64,000 bases of DNA from Drosophila pseudoobscura. Taxonomy: Eukaryota; Arthropoda; Insecta; Diptera; Drosophilidae. Numbering within the stretch: the stretch's first letter is position 1; each line of letters starts with the position of its first letter. A program made the position numbers and the translations under genes. This document shows positions 11,892-22,651 of this stretch, one piece after another. The notes beneath the pieces are model-generated. The model was not told where the DNA came from and searched no databases. It was given only the letters and a program-made list of their open reading frames with translations. The stretch spans positions 12,400,001 through 12,464,000 of the forward strand of contig NC_046679.1 in the NCBI RefSeq assembly GCF_009870125.1. Reading direction: 5' to 3'.

Positions 11892-11908
11892 CCCCCCCCC
11901 CCCCCCCC
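11892..11908. repeat. 17-base C homopolymer
   Basis: Uninterrupted run of 17 C, followed by more C-rich sequence. Confidence 0.95.
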
Positions 11909-13837
11909 TCCCCTCCTTTCATCATTCCCATTTGCCACTTGCCTTTGGGGCACTACCGTGCACTGCGATACCGTGGTGCTGTGTGCTCTCTGCTGTGTGG
12001 TGCTACCTGGCTTAGCATTTTAGCGATGCATAATTAATCTGCCAGAGTCCGGGCAGGGGTTCTGGGTGGGTGGATGGGGTTGGGGCTCCCCTGCGCCACT
12101 TCAATAAAATATCTTTTATTTTATTTTTAGTGGAGCTTTTCACTGCTGTAAAAAAATTGTTTTCATGTATCTGATGATGCCACGTTTTGGGGCACTTCTG
12201 TCAGGGGGGAATGCGAGGGGGGGTGGCCATGTAAAAGCGCAAAAATGTGACGGGTACGCTTGAGTGCGGCTCTCGTGCCCAGATCTCCATGTAGCATGGC
12301 TCCCCCCCTCCTGCTGGCCCATCTTCACCTGCCACTCCCACCTCCACCTCCACTTCCATCTGCCGCTGCTGTTCTTCTTCCCTCTCTTGGCCGGGGGTTG
12401 TGTATTGTTTGTCAAACAACTTGAGAGGGCCAAAAGCAGCAGCAGCAGGAGCAGCTTCTGTCGCTGTATTCTCCGCCGTTTACCTACCTGTGGGCGCATT
12501 CCAGTTGGGGGTAATGACTTATGGACTACCCCCGAGGTGCCCAGACCCAGGCCAAGTCGAAGTTTATCGCGTCGAATTCCAGCAGCATCTTAGGCCATCT
12601 ACTTCGATGAAGGGTTAGCCAAGGGTTGGGGATAAGCCATGCATGAGCGCCTTGGCCATTGTTGCGTGGCCTTTTTAATTGGCCAACACACACAAAGAAG
12701 AAGAAAAACCCAACGAAAAATATCCACATTTAATTATTCGCAGCAACAAAACAAAAGCAAACGCATTACATTTTTAATTCGAGAAAGGAAGCCGAAAAAA
12801 AACACTGCTTAATTTTGAAGAGTGTTTGCTTAGATTATTTCATTAAATTGACCGGAGCGGGACAAAAGGCGACAAAAGGCGCCGACGCCGGCGCTGGTGT
12901 CCTGTCCAGCGAGTGGCCTTTGTCCCGGACAATGCCAAAAAGTGGGGAAGGGCAAACAAAAGTGTTGAGCAAAATGCCGGACCGACTGGACAGACTGGAA
13001 GTTCCTCTGTGTCTGCCATCTGCCATAAACGCCGAAGGAGCCGATGCCTGGACTCCTTTGGCTGCTCCTTGGATCGGTCGGGGGTGAAACGTGCACTTAA
13101 TTAAAGATAAGAATTAACTGCTGATTAGTAGTTCTTCTTTACACTTGACACTGCACAGTCCGGCGCTGCCCGGGGGGGAGGGAAGGTCCTAGTCCTAGTC
13201 CAAGTCGGAGTCCACGTCCAAGTCCTGGGCACGTACTCTTCGTCTTGGCTCTGGCCTAACGAGTTTTTATTTTTGTTTCATTTCGCCAGTGCCCAAAAAG
13301 TTTGTTCTGTGTGGCCCTGTTTTGGGTTCTTCAAAGGACTTAATGTAGCCAAATGATTTATGCACTCACACAGATACTCGTACGCACACACAGACACACA
13401 GAGAGAGAACGAGGCATGCATTGGTAGCTTCATATGCGATAATTGATGTGGCATTGCCCGGGTCTAGGCCTGGTTTTGATACCCTTTCGGGGCGGGGTAC
13501 AAGCGCATCTTTAAGAAGCATCTTTTCACATCCATTTTCTTTCAATCTGTTCACATTTGAGCCATCATTCTATATATTTATTCATCTTTTCTCTCATCTT
13601 TTTGTACTCTCCCGAGTCCCTTTTAACATTTTAGCTTATTATTCCCCTATAAATCCATCAGTTAGGGTATTTACTCCTTCGACTGTCCTGGCTCTACCGT
13701 TTTCCTGTATAATTTAATGCGCCTACGTGTTAATCACGGCAATTAATGTATGCTCTCACACCCACCTCCACCTCCACCTCCAGCTCCAACCCTGGCCATG
13801 CCTCACGGGGCCCAGTCCACAGGCCTGGCTCCCCTCA

Positions 13838-13905
13838 GAGACAGAGACAGACACAGACACAGATACAGATACAGATACAGACAGAGACCGACTCGACCGA
13901 GATAC
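13838..13905. repeat. CAGAGA/CAGACA/CAGATA microsatellite
   Basis: Imperfect hexamer repeat of CAGAGA, CAGACA and CAGATA units. Open in all three forward frames, which explains the Arg/Asp/Thr-rich frames there. Confidence 0.9.
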
Positions 13906-15838
13906 AGATGCAGACCCATAAATATTAGCGGCTGACCGGGCACGTTTGCGAAAGGAACTTTCTTTGGCACTTGGCTTAAATGCCTCATTTTCCAGTCATT
14001 AAATTCTGGCCGGGGCGCGGGACTGACCAATTTTGCTGGCCATAAAAATCTTATAAAAATCTTGTAGGAATATACCATTTTCCCACCCTCCCCCAGCCCC
14101 GAAAATGTGAACTATGGGCACAATATGGGAGAAGTCGCGTTATTATTGACTCTCTGTCTGAGGCCCAGGCCGAGGCTCGCTTGAAATATGTTGACAATGG
14201 CGCCAGGCAACAAAAGCTAAATACAAATACTCCCACCCCTACACACTAAAACATGGGGGGGAAGGTCCCCCTACCCACCCCCACCCCCCTTATACACATT
14301 CCAGCCACTCTCAAATTTTGCAACCCCTCAAGGCATTTGACTTTTTGATTTGCTTTCCTTTCCTTTCCTTTTTTTTGCTATTTCTTTCTTCTTCTTTTTG
14401 GGAGCATCAGCAAAAGTTGTATAGTTTTTGTGTTTTTCTATTTTTCGCCGACATTTCCTGAGGGTTGGGCGTTGGGCGGTGGGCGGGGGGTTGGGCGACA
14501 AATCAAAGCCGAAAATGTGTGGAAAAGTTGCAGTGCAGCAGCATTTGACAATTTATTATATGCTTTTGATTCAGCAAATGTTGTTTTTTTGTTGCTGCTG
14601 CCACTGCGGAAATGTTAAATATTTGCCATTGCAGTGTAATGTTTCCTGTTTAGGGAAGACAACAGCCCCGGACTTGTTAGATGTTGTGGGTAATTGATCG
14701 AATGTGTAATACCATTTTGGGGTTGCAGTTTGCTGGCTAAAAAGTGAATGAAAGAGTCGAGATATTTTCTTAAAGATTTTCTGAGTTTTAGGGAGTGGAA
14801 AATCTATAGAAATCTAGGGAAATTCCTTCCAATTTGAAGTTATTCAGAAGCATCCACCAATGCCTTAATTCTTTCCAATTTATATCTCCTTTAAAACGCA
14901 TATGCCCCGACAATACATACCATAAACATTTGCTGGCAATGAAAACTATTAGCCCAAGTCATAAATCTTCAACGGCAGAGAGATGGAATCTCCCTCCATA
15001 AACCAACCGGAGAACGTTCCGACTAACCACACAAAAGACCGCAAGAACTGAGCTCCATTTGGCAGCTAAAACCAAAGGCTGTGGCAGGGAGGCAGGGTGG
15101 CAGACTCAGTGCCAGACATGGCACAATTATGACAATTTCTGATGCATAACGCTGCAGCCCAGCCATAGAGCTTTAATGCAATAAACAAGCGACTGCAGCA
15201 GCGTCATTAACACTGACAGGAGGGGGGCACCGAGGGCCCCCAGAGGGAGAGAGTAGAGTGTGTAGAAGCATTACTGGGCCGCCTTTTATGTCGTGCACTA
15301 ATTGTCTGCTGGCCAAAATGTGCAACGTGGGTTGGGACGTGGTAAAACGCTCCAGTTCAGGTGTGTGTCAGTTGGTCGATGTCACCGCAAAACACTTTAC
15401 AGGCAATTGTCAGAGCCGGCAGTTTGCAGTAGATGCAGTTTGCAGTTTGCCGCTTCCCGCTTCCCGCTTGCCGCTTGCCACTTGCTGCTGCCTCATTCAG
15501 GTGCTAAGATCGTTGTTGTTGCCGTTGCAGCTCAAACTCACTTAACAGCTGACAATGACAGGCCCGGACCGGTGCCGGTGCCGTTGCCGGTGCCGGTGTT
15601 GCCCCTGTTAATAGCTGCCTGCCAAGTGTCTGGCAAAAGCCCAGTCGCCTAAGCGACATTGTCACTTGCGGTTTTGGGGCGCCCCTGCTGCCATCAGGCA
15701 CTCCTTTTGTGGCCACTGCCTCTGGCAGTTGAGTGTATCCGCCGCTTTATGTGAAGTGAGGTGAAGTGATAAGCATACGCGCCGGAGAGAGAGAATCAAT
15801 TAGCAATTAAATTTGCTGAAATTTCAAAAACCAACGGC

Positions 15839-17725
15839 ATGTCTCTGGCAAATCACAGTCAAAATTTGCAACTTCAGCTGGAGCAGTTGCGAGAGTTGCA
15901 ACAGCTACAGGAACAACAACAACAGCTGGAGGGACAACATCCACTGCTGTCAGCAATTGCGGAGAATAATTATGCGTAAGCCGAAATGACAGAAAGTGAC
16001 ACTCGCCGTGACCCCGCGATGAAGACCCCAACCCCTAAAAGCAGCCGCAGAGCTCAGGCACTTAACGAGGACATTCACAGGATAAAGGGTGTCCCGAAAG
16101 ATGGAGGACATATGTGATTCAAGAGAAAGTGATAAGAGAAAGCCATGGGAGAAAGTACGATGAAGAAATGTGATTTTAAGTATGCAAAGAAAGTCCTTTT
16201 ATTACAGGGCCAGGCAGATCCCGCACAAGTTTCGGGACACCCTCTAGTTTGAGTCTCATTTGCATCCATTCGGAGTACCTTTTTCCCAACTCCCTTTTCT
16301 CGCTTTCCATATTTTCCAGTCAAACGCAACGCGTGCATTATCCCAACCATTACTATCCGAGCAACCATTACCATTACCAGCAACAGGGACGACCGCTGCT
16401 GGCCGCCGCTGGCAGCAGCCACAACGGTGCTTATGCAGGCACTGCCCCGTACAGCGGACACTCCGGCCATGGGTAAGCAACGGGCCAGACCCCAAACCCC
16501 AACACACAGAGAGAAAGAGAGACCGAGAGGCTAATGCAAGTTTGAAATTAGCAGCCACATCGAGCCATCGGTGGAGTACGAACTGCAGCAGACGCCACCC
16601 TCGGGTGGGTTCACCTCGTACCATGCCAGTGCTGGGAGTGCGCCCGCACTGTCCATGGGCATGCCCCATCCGCCGCCCCATCCACCCCGACCGCCGCCCC
16701 ATCCTCCAGCAATCCATTCGTACTCGTATCCAAAGCCACCGCCACCCACGAGGGGCTCCGCCGGCAAGAAATCGAAGAAGAACTCCAGCGGGGTGATGTC
16801 CGCGCTGACGCTGCTCTCGTTCTTCTTCTTCCTGAATCTGCTGCAGAACTGCATCAAGGATCACATGTCGGATATGAATCCCACCGTGATGGTGCTCACG
16901 GACACCGGCAGTCGCAATCGTTTCAATAAATTAGCCGAGATGAACTCACGCGAACAAACCTCATCGCCGACCCCATCTTGGCAGCAGGCTGCCTTGGTCC
17001 CAGTGCCGGACTCAGGACCCGGTTCCGTTCCCGTCTCTAGTCCGGCCCCCGTTATTGTTAAACCAACGGTGGTGCTGCAGTCGCCATATAGTGGAGCTGC
17101 TGCTTCTGCTGCTGCCGTGGTGACTAATAAGCCCCAGTATCACCAGAACCAGCACCATCCTCACCCGCACCCGCACCCTCACCCTCACCCCCACCCCCAC
17201 CCCCACCAGCACCATAATCACAATCCAGCCACGGACTCACATCATTATCCACCACCCCCTGGTGATGATGATGACGATGTTGATTATAATTACGGACATC
17301 GCAGACCCCCACCAGGACCGCCCCAGACCAGCGCCGCGGACTTCTATCCTAATCGCACAACACACATTGACCACTCGTCCCGTCCCGACTTTGACTCCGA
17401 TTCAGATTCCGATTACTATCAGCATCACTACTACCCCGAACGGCATCGCTACTCGGACTCCCGTTACAGCCATCCGCGGCGTCCTTGGTCTTACGTTGGC
17501 GCCGCCTCGCATGCCGGCAGCGGCAGCAGGCAGCGCTACTCATCCGCACCGTGGTCTTCAGCCTCGTTGGGCGCTCAGTCGGGCGTGAGCTCTTACTTGG
17601 ATAATGCCCAGCGCCGTCAAGGTGATGATGATGATGCTGCTGCCGGCCATGGCTTTGACGCTGACGATGACGATGGTCGGCATCATCGGCGACGCGGCGA
17701 TGCTTTCTATACACGCATTAATTGA
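15839..17725 (+). CDS. His/Pro-rich single-pass membrane protein, unrecognised
   Basis: Exons 15839-15975, 16320-16472 and 16552-17725 join in phase to 487 residues. The start ATG opens MSLANHSQNLQLQLEQLREL, a Gln/Leu-rich helix. Then come a His/Tyr-rich part, a Pro/His tract, and a basic KKSKKNSSG followed by one strong hydrophobic segment at residues about 178-198 (VMSALTLLSFFFFLNLLQNC). After it is KDHMSDMNPTVMVLTDTG, then a low-complexity tail with an HP-dipeptide tract at about 299-318 and Asp clusters. There is no signal peptide, so this is probably a single-pass membrane protein with long disordered ends. The segment around the membrane span looks like the only constrained part and recurs, from memory, in other uncharacterised fly proteins. 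AATAAA follows at 17886. Function unknown. Confidence 0.8.
16083..16246. mobile_element. Mariner-like MITE in intron 1
   Basis: Terminal inverted repeats AGGGTGTCCCGAAA (16086-16099) and its exact complement (16230-16243) enclose about 130 bases with no coding capacity. TA dinucleotides flank both ends at 16083 and 16245, one base out, as expected for a Tc1/mariner target. It lies inside the first intron of the gene at 15839. Confidence 0.75.
16551..16555 (+). other. Tandem NAGNAG splice acceptor
   Basis: The exon 3 acceptor reads TTAGCAG. Splicing after TAG or after CAG keeps the frame and adds or omits one serine. Confidence 0.5.
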
Positions 17726-17885
17726 ATGCAAGAAGACCATGCCACGCGCCCACAATTGTGGGCTAGGCTATGGAAAAATATACACCAGCAGCACCAGCAG
17801 AGCGCACAAGAATTGCATGGACCTTAACCCATTGGCTGGCATTGGGGGTGGAAAACGGATTTGGAAATTAGAAAATTTTTAATTA

Positions 17886-17891
17886 AATAAA
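17886..17891 (+). terminator. Poly(A) signal of the membrane-protein gene
   Basis: AATAAA 161 bases after the stop codon at 17723. Confidence 0.7.
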
Positions 17892-17997
17892 ATCGTATTT
17901 ATGACCTTAAAAATTTCTACATATTATAATTATAATATATTTTTAGTTCATTTAAATTAATTTATTAGTTTAATTTATTAATTACTTTAATTTATCC

Positions 17998-18560
17998 AAA
18001 GCACTTAAAATAAATTAATAAACACCATAATTACAAAAAAAATTTATATTAAAAATGTGAAAATCCAAATAAATTTTTAGAAATTATCTTTTTGTTTTTT
18101 TGAAAATATTAAACATTTCAAATATTTTATTGGAATTTTGTATTCTCGAGCATCAGTGTTAAAATTTTATTTAATTTAATTTTTTGTTTTATATATAGGA
18201 CTTAAAGTAAAAAACTTAATACTATAATTTAAAAAAAAAAAAAAATATGAAAGAAAGAAGAAAGCAAGATTTGATACCAAAATGTGAAAAAATCTAAATT
18301 ATTTTTAGAAATTATTGGTTTTTTTTTTTTAATTAAACATCTAAAAATTTGTATTGGAATTTTTATACTCGAGCATATATATTTAGCTTTATTTAAAGCA
18401 CTCAAAGTAGAACACAGAATACTATATTTTAAATAAAAATATATATATAAGATTTGATAACAAAATTTGAAAATCGAAATAATTTTTAGAAACGATCGCT
18501 TTTTTTAAATATCAAAAATTGTATTAGCTGTTTGTAATCTCGAGAATCAGTTTTCCTTAG
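17998..18560. repeat. Three decayed AT-rich tandem repeats of about 170-220 bp
   Basis: Each unit runs from an AAAGCACT-like or GGACTTAAAGTA start, through a TGTGAAAAT...TTTTTAGAAAT core and a T-run, to a TATTGGAAT...CTCGAG end. The CTCGAG sites are at 18145, 18368 and 18539. Units differ by many indels, so the array is old. Confidence 0.75.
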
Positions 18561-18811
18561 CATTTTTTTTTCTTGGGATCGACTGATGCACTTCGCCGAA
18601 AAGTAAGTATTTTCTGCACCCCACCGAGGACTGTTTGGTAGAGTTCTATGGCCGATTCTTTGTGTCGATCTTTGCTGATACTTTTACGAATTATATGAGG
18701 GAATATTTCTTTAAGACTTTTGCAATGCCATGGGTTAATATTGCTTGTAGCACATGTATTTATAATTAAAAGCAAACAAAGAGCAGACGAAAAAATGAAT
18801 GGGTTGAACAT
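18557..18811 (-). CDS. Possible small secreted peptide
   Basis: An 84-codon open frame begins MFNPFIFSSALCLLLIINTC, a convincing signal peptide with likely cleavage after ATS. The mature part, about 60 residues, holds one Cys in NPWHCKSL, basic and amphipathic segments, and ends PKKKKC. Its stop abuts the tandem repeat array. A TTTATT (minus-strand AATAAA) lies at about 18389. Size and layout fit seminal fluid or immune peptides of flies, but I recognise no family and chance cannot be excluded. Confidence 0.45.
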   Translation of the reverse strand: MFNPFIFSSALCLLLIINTCATSNINPWHCKSLKEIFPHIIRKSISKDRHKESAIELYQTVLGGVQKILTFRRSASVDPKKKKC

Positions 18812-21800
18812 GGGAGCATATGGGAGTGAAGGAGGAACAGCACTAAGCAGAAGTTGAAATCCTAATGAAAATAAATGCTAATTTGTTGCGCAACAAATTA
18901 AATGTGCCCCCAGTTTCTGGCTGTTGCATGGGAACTTGGCTAAGACTTTATTTTATTGCCTGCCACAGCAACTAAGTTGCAATTTCCCAGGATCCTTGCA
19001 GCTCCCTCTCCCTCCCTCTCTCTCTCTCTCTGGAGTATGCTACCCTGCTCCTTCTGTTGGCTGCCACTTTTCTAATTCAAATCTGTTGCATTTGTACCTG
19101 GGCTGCTTTGCTTATTTATTTATGGGGCGTTTTTTTTCTGGGGGGCCAATGAAACGCGAAAGCAAAGTCATGTAAGGGACGGAGCCGCTTTAATTAACAC
19201 ATTTAGCGCACTTTAAAATGCATTTTGCCATTTTGCCATTCGCCGGCGTGCACTACAAACAATGCTATCAATTTCAACAACTTTGATTAAACGTCATTTG
19301 CAGTTTTGCAGCTTGATGTGGCACGGACCGAGGCTGGGACTGCAGGATGGCAATTGGCATTGTCAGCGCTTTGGCTGGGTCTGCGTCTGGGTCTGGGTCT
19401 GGTTCTGGGTCTGCCGCTGTTGCCTCAACAGCTCTTGCTTCATTTGCAATTAAATGCATGCAACGAAAAGGGAATGATGCAGCTGCAGCTGCAGCTGCAG
19501 CTCTTCCACATTGCAGTTGCATTTCGGCCTCAACCGTCGACACTCAAAAGCGTAATTTAAAATTCTCTTGGCTGCCATTTTTCGAGGCAGCCTTTCTTCA
19601 CTTTGTGTCGGTGATATGGCTGGCTGGCTGGCTGGCTGGCTGGAGTGGAGCGGCACGGAGCGCTTGCTGCCTGCCACGCACCGCGATTCACTCGGCACAC
19701 GGTGCGTATGAGTTATGCAATGACTGCATGGCAGAGGCAGCCGTAGCCGTAGCCGTACCCGGGAGCACCCCGAAGCAGCAGCCGTGGCAAAATGAAGTTA
19801 ATATAAATTTTGCTTTACAGCGGTGCCGTCCAGCCCCGTCCCCCCCTCTCTCTCTGAACGTGTGGGGCTTTCGCGTTTATACGTATGCAATGCATGTGAG
19901 GGGAACCCTCATATATTTAAATAAATTTATGACTTTAAGTGCAAACTGGCAGCTAATGCGTGATTTTTGGAGCCCCACCAGAAGCACGTGACTCGCTCAG
20001 ATTGGGCTTGTGGCAGGGAGTGTAGGATTGGAACGTGAAAGGTGCTTGAAAATCAAAGCTTGATGGCAAACTTCGACGAATGAAATGTCCTGCCAGACAT
20101 AAGGCTGGATTTGCTGATAGTTGCAGGTCTTTTACGACTCTCCTGTCCGGTGGCTAGCGGGGCAGATCGTAAAAGTGAAATTACCACGTTATTGCCTGCC
20201 TCCGGGTGGCAGTGGCAGCTTGTTGCTGCTGGCCTGCAACTGACGCATTATCCACAATTAAACATGCAATAAATTCACTTTAAACATGCATAAATTTATA
20301 ATGTAAGAGACAGGTTTTTTATCCGCTTCTCTGTTTTTGTTTTTTTTTTTTGTAGTTCATTAAAAAATAATTAAAAATTGTAACCGAGGCAGTTTTGTGC
20401 TGCTACTACTGCTGCTGTTGCACAATTATTTATGCCCATATAAAGCACAAAATGAAAGGGCAATAATTTGCTATCGTGTCAACTATAAGTGTGCGGTAGA
20501 TAAATTAAAAGTAAACAAGTAAATAAATTTTACAAAAATTGTTAAAGTTTTTACGGCACTCAAAAGAGAGAGAGAGAAGGGGAGAGGGAGATAGAGATGG
20601 TCCCACAGGGATATTTAAGTTTTTATTTACCATCAGGCGTAAAGCAAGCTAGAAATCCTTTTACGGCAGCTGCCAAAACATAAATGGCTCAAAGCAAATA
20701 CCTAAAACAACAAGAATTTTCCTCTCAAAAGTTCCCACGAGACAGAGACATAGACAGAGACAGAGAGAGAGAGAGAGCTCAATGTTATTTGCTACAGTTT
20801 TATATGGCAAACAATTACGGTAAGTAATTTATTTCTGCTCAACTGAATTAGAAATCTCTTAGCACTAAGCCAGTTTCCTGGAGGGTTGTCCCTGCTCCCT
20901 CCTTTCCGACCTTCTTGCCACGTTTGTGTGCTTGTCTGTTTATGAAGATACAATAAGATATGCAAAGAAAATTAATAGTACTACATTTTTTACAACACTT
21001 TTGTCTCGACTGCTGCTAGTGCGATAATTCATTGCCTGCTCTGGCTCTTTGTCCCGTCTCTGTCTGCCACGCCACGCCACGCAATTCCTGCTCGACTTTC
21101 TTGCTCCAGCTCTGGCTCGCCCCCCACTCTCCACCCTCCACCCTCAACTCCCCCTCTCTCTATCTGTCTCTCAGACATTTGCCGTTACTTTCGTGCTATA
21201 ATCGGCTTAGTCTACGCTTACGGTTTGCTTTTTGCATTGCCTGCGCATTTGTGTATGGCTGGAACTTTTGTTTGGGGGTATAGAGAGAGGGGGTACCCCT
21301 CCCCACCGCTCTCTGTCTATTCGGGCGCCAAAGGTGTTAAGTTGTTATTTTATTGCATTTTCTTTCATTTAGCTGGCTGTGTGAGGCTTTCTATACGCCG
21401 AAAGCGTATTATGACTTTATTGTTCAATTGGCAAAGGAGTATTTCAGAATGAAATGAGAGGGGTTTGCAAAGCCCTAACCGTATTTCATGTACAAATGTA
21501 TAAGAAGAACTTTTCTGGGAATTTTTCCATTAAATATAAGGCCTAGATTTTTAAAGCAGCCACTTAAAGGCATCCCGGAATTGTCACGTGCCTGGACTTG
21601 GCTTTTCTTGGCAGGCTTCATTTATCACACACACACACAGACGCAGAGTCAGATGTGTCAACGTTGCATGCAACGGTTGCAGTTGCCGCTTGAAGAGCCA
21701 TAACTCATAGACAACACTCGCTGCCTCTCTGTCTCTGTTCCGCACGGGTCCTGTGTCGGTCGAGTTGGTCACATAAATGTCACTGCATGTGGCACAATTG

Positions 21801-22459
21801 TGTCGCAATTGTTGTGGCAAATAAACACGTCATAAACCGTTGACTATCTTCAAGTGAACCCCCTCCCCCCCGACTGTAGGCTGCTGACCAACATTCAACA
21901 TCCAAAATCGGATGTTACCGCCCACAAAACAAAAAAAAAACGCCACCCGAAAAAGAATCGAGACCCCAGCACTTGGCAATTCAATTACACTGCACGAAAA
22001 TCGATGTATGTATAGCAGGAGAGAGGTATAAATATTTTTCCACACACACACAGAGATAAAATATCTATTAATGCCCATAGATTGCTCGAGTTTTAAGCTT
22101 GCTACAAATTCAATGTGCGCACACAATTCAGTGCCAAATGGGATTTTGGTCAGGAGCAGAGGCAGAGGCAAAGGCACAGCAACAGCCACACAAATGGGTG
22201 TAAGCCTTAGATGGAATAGTAACAAACGCAACAAGAACAACCTTAGAAAACTACACACATTCAGGCGATAAGCCGACTATGGCATACCCCTGAAAATTGA
22301 AATTCTACAGGCGGAATGTAAGCCATAAATAAAATAAAAACATAGCCAAAAAATTCACATTCAAATGGGTTATAAAAGAAATCAATTGCGATTTAGGGGA
22401 GTACATTTTTAGTATTAAGAATTCAGGTAAATATCAATAGGATTGTGACTTTTTGTGCC
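18812..22459. other. Non-coding DNA with simple repeats
   Basis: No supportable gene. Contains CT-rich runs (19001-19032), a TCTGGG-like repeat (19380-19420), GCAGCT repeats (19478-19502), TGGC repeats (19618-19643) and GAGA tracts (20560-20600, 20750-20780) that could bind GAGA factor. Confidence 0.6.
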
Positions 22460-22651
22460 TTAAATATATGTAAATAAATAAATCCCTTGTACATATGTAA
22501 ATATATATACTGCAAATCTTGTTAGCCAATTAATGAAAGCCACTGTCAATGCCTCTTGATTTGGAAACGGGTATACTTCCGGCCAGCTGCTAAAATAATC
22601 CAATACCACGAACAAATATTTATTTCCACTGTCACTGATTGCTATATCCAT
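22460..22651 (-). pseudogene. Ty3/Gypsy-type integrase fragment
   Basis: The minus strand encodes an integrase-core scrap with D-x-A...SGNKYLFVVLDYFSSWPEVYP and NQEALTV, typical of LTR-retrotransposon integrases. Only about 45 residues match; after NWLTRF the frame runs into unrelated AT-rich sequence, and no other part of the element is visible. It is a dead fragment. Confidence 0.8.

Larger units (their letters stand above)
5749..15838. other. About 10 kb of non-coding DNA
   Basis: No frame here has homology I can name. The open frames are low-complexity or chance, including a 300-codon one on the minus strand at 9688-10590. Visible contents are a CTCF-like site near 6190, a GT repeat at 7224-7247, T- and C-runs, a transposon scrap near 10.2 kb, and CAGAYA repeats near 13.85 kb. 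It lies upstream of the membrane-protein gene at 15839 and probably holds its regulatory DNA. Confidence 0.6.

Noticed and set aside
16256-16864. 202-codon minus frame opposite the membrane-protein gene
   Set aside because: Shadow of Pro/His-rich exons; the forward splice phases fit too well to doubt the strand.
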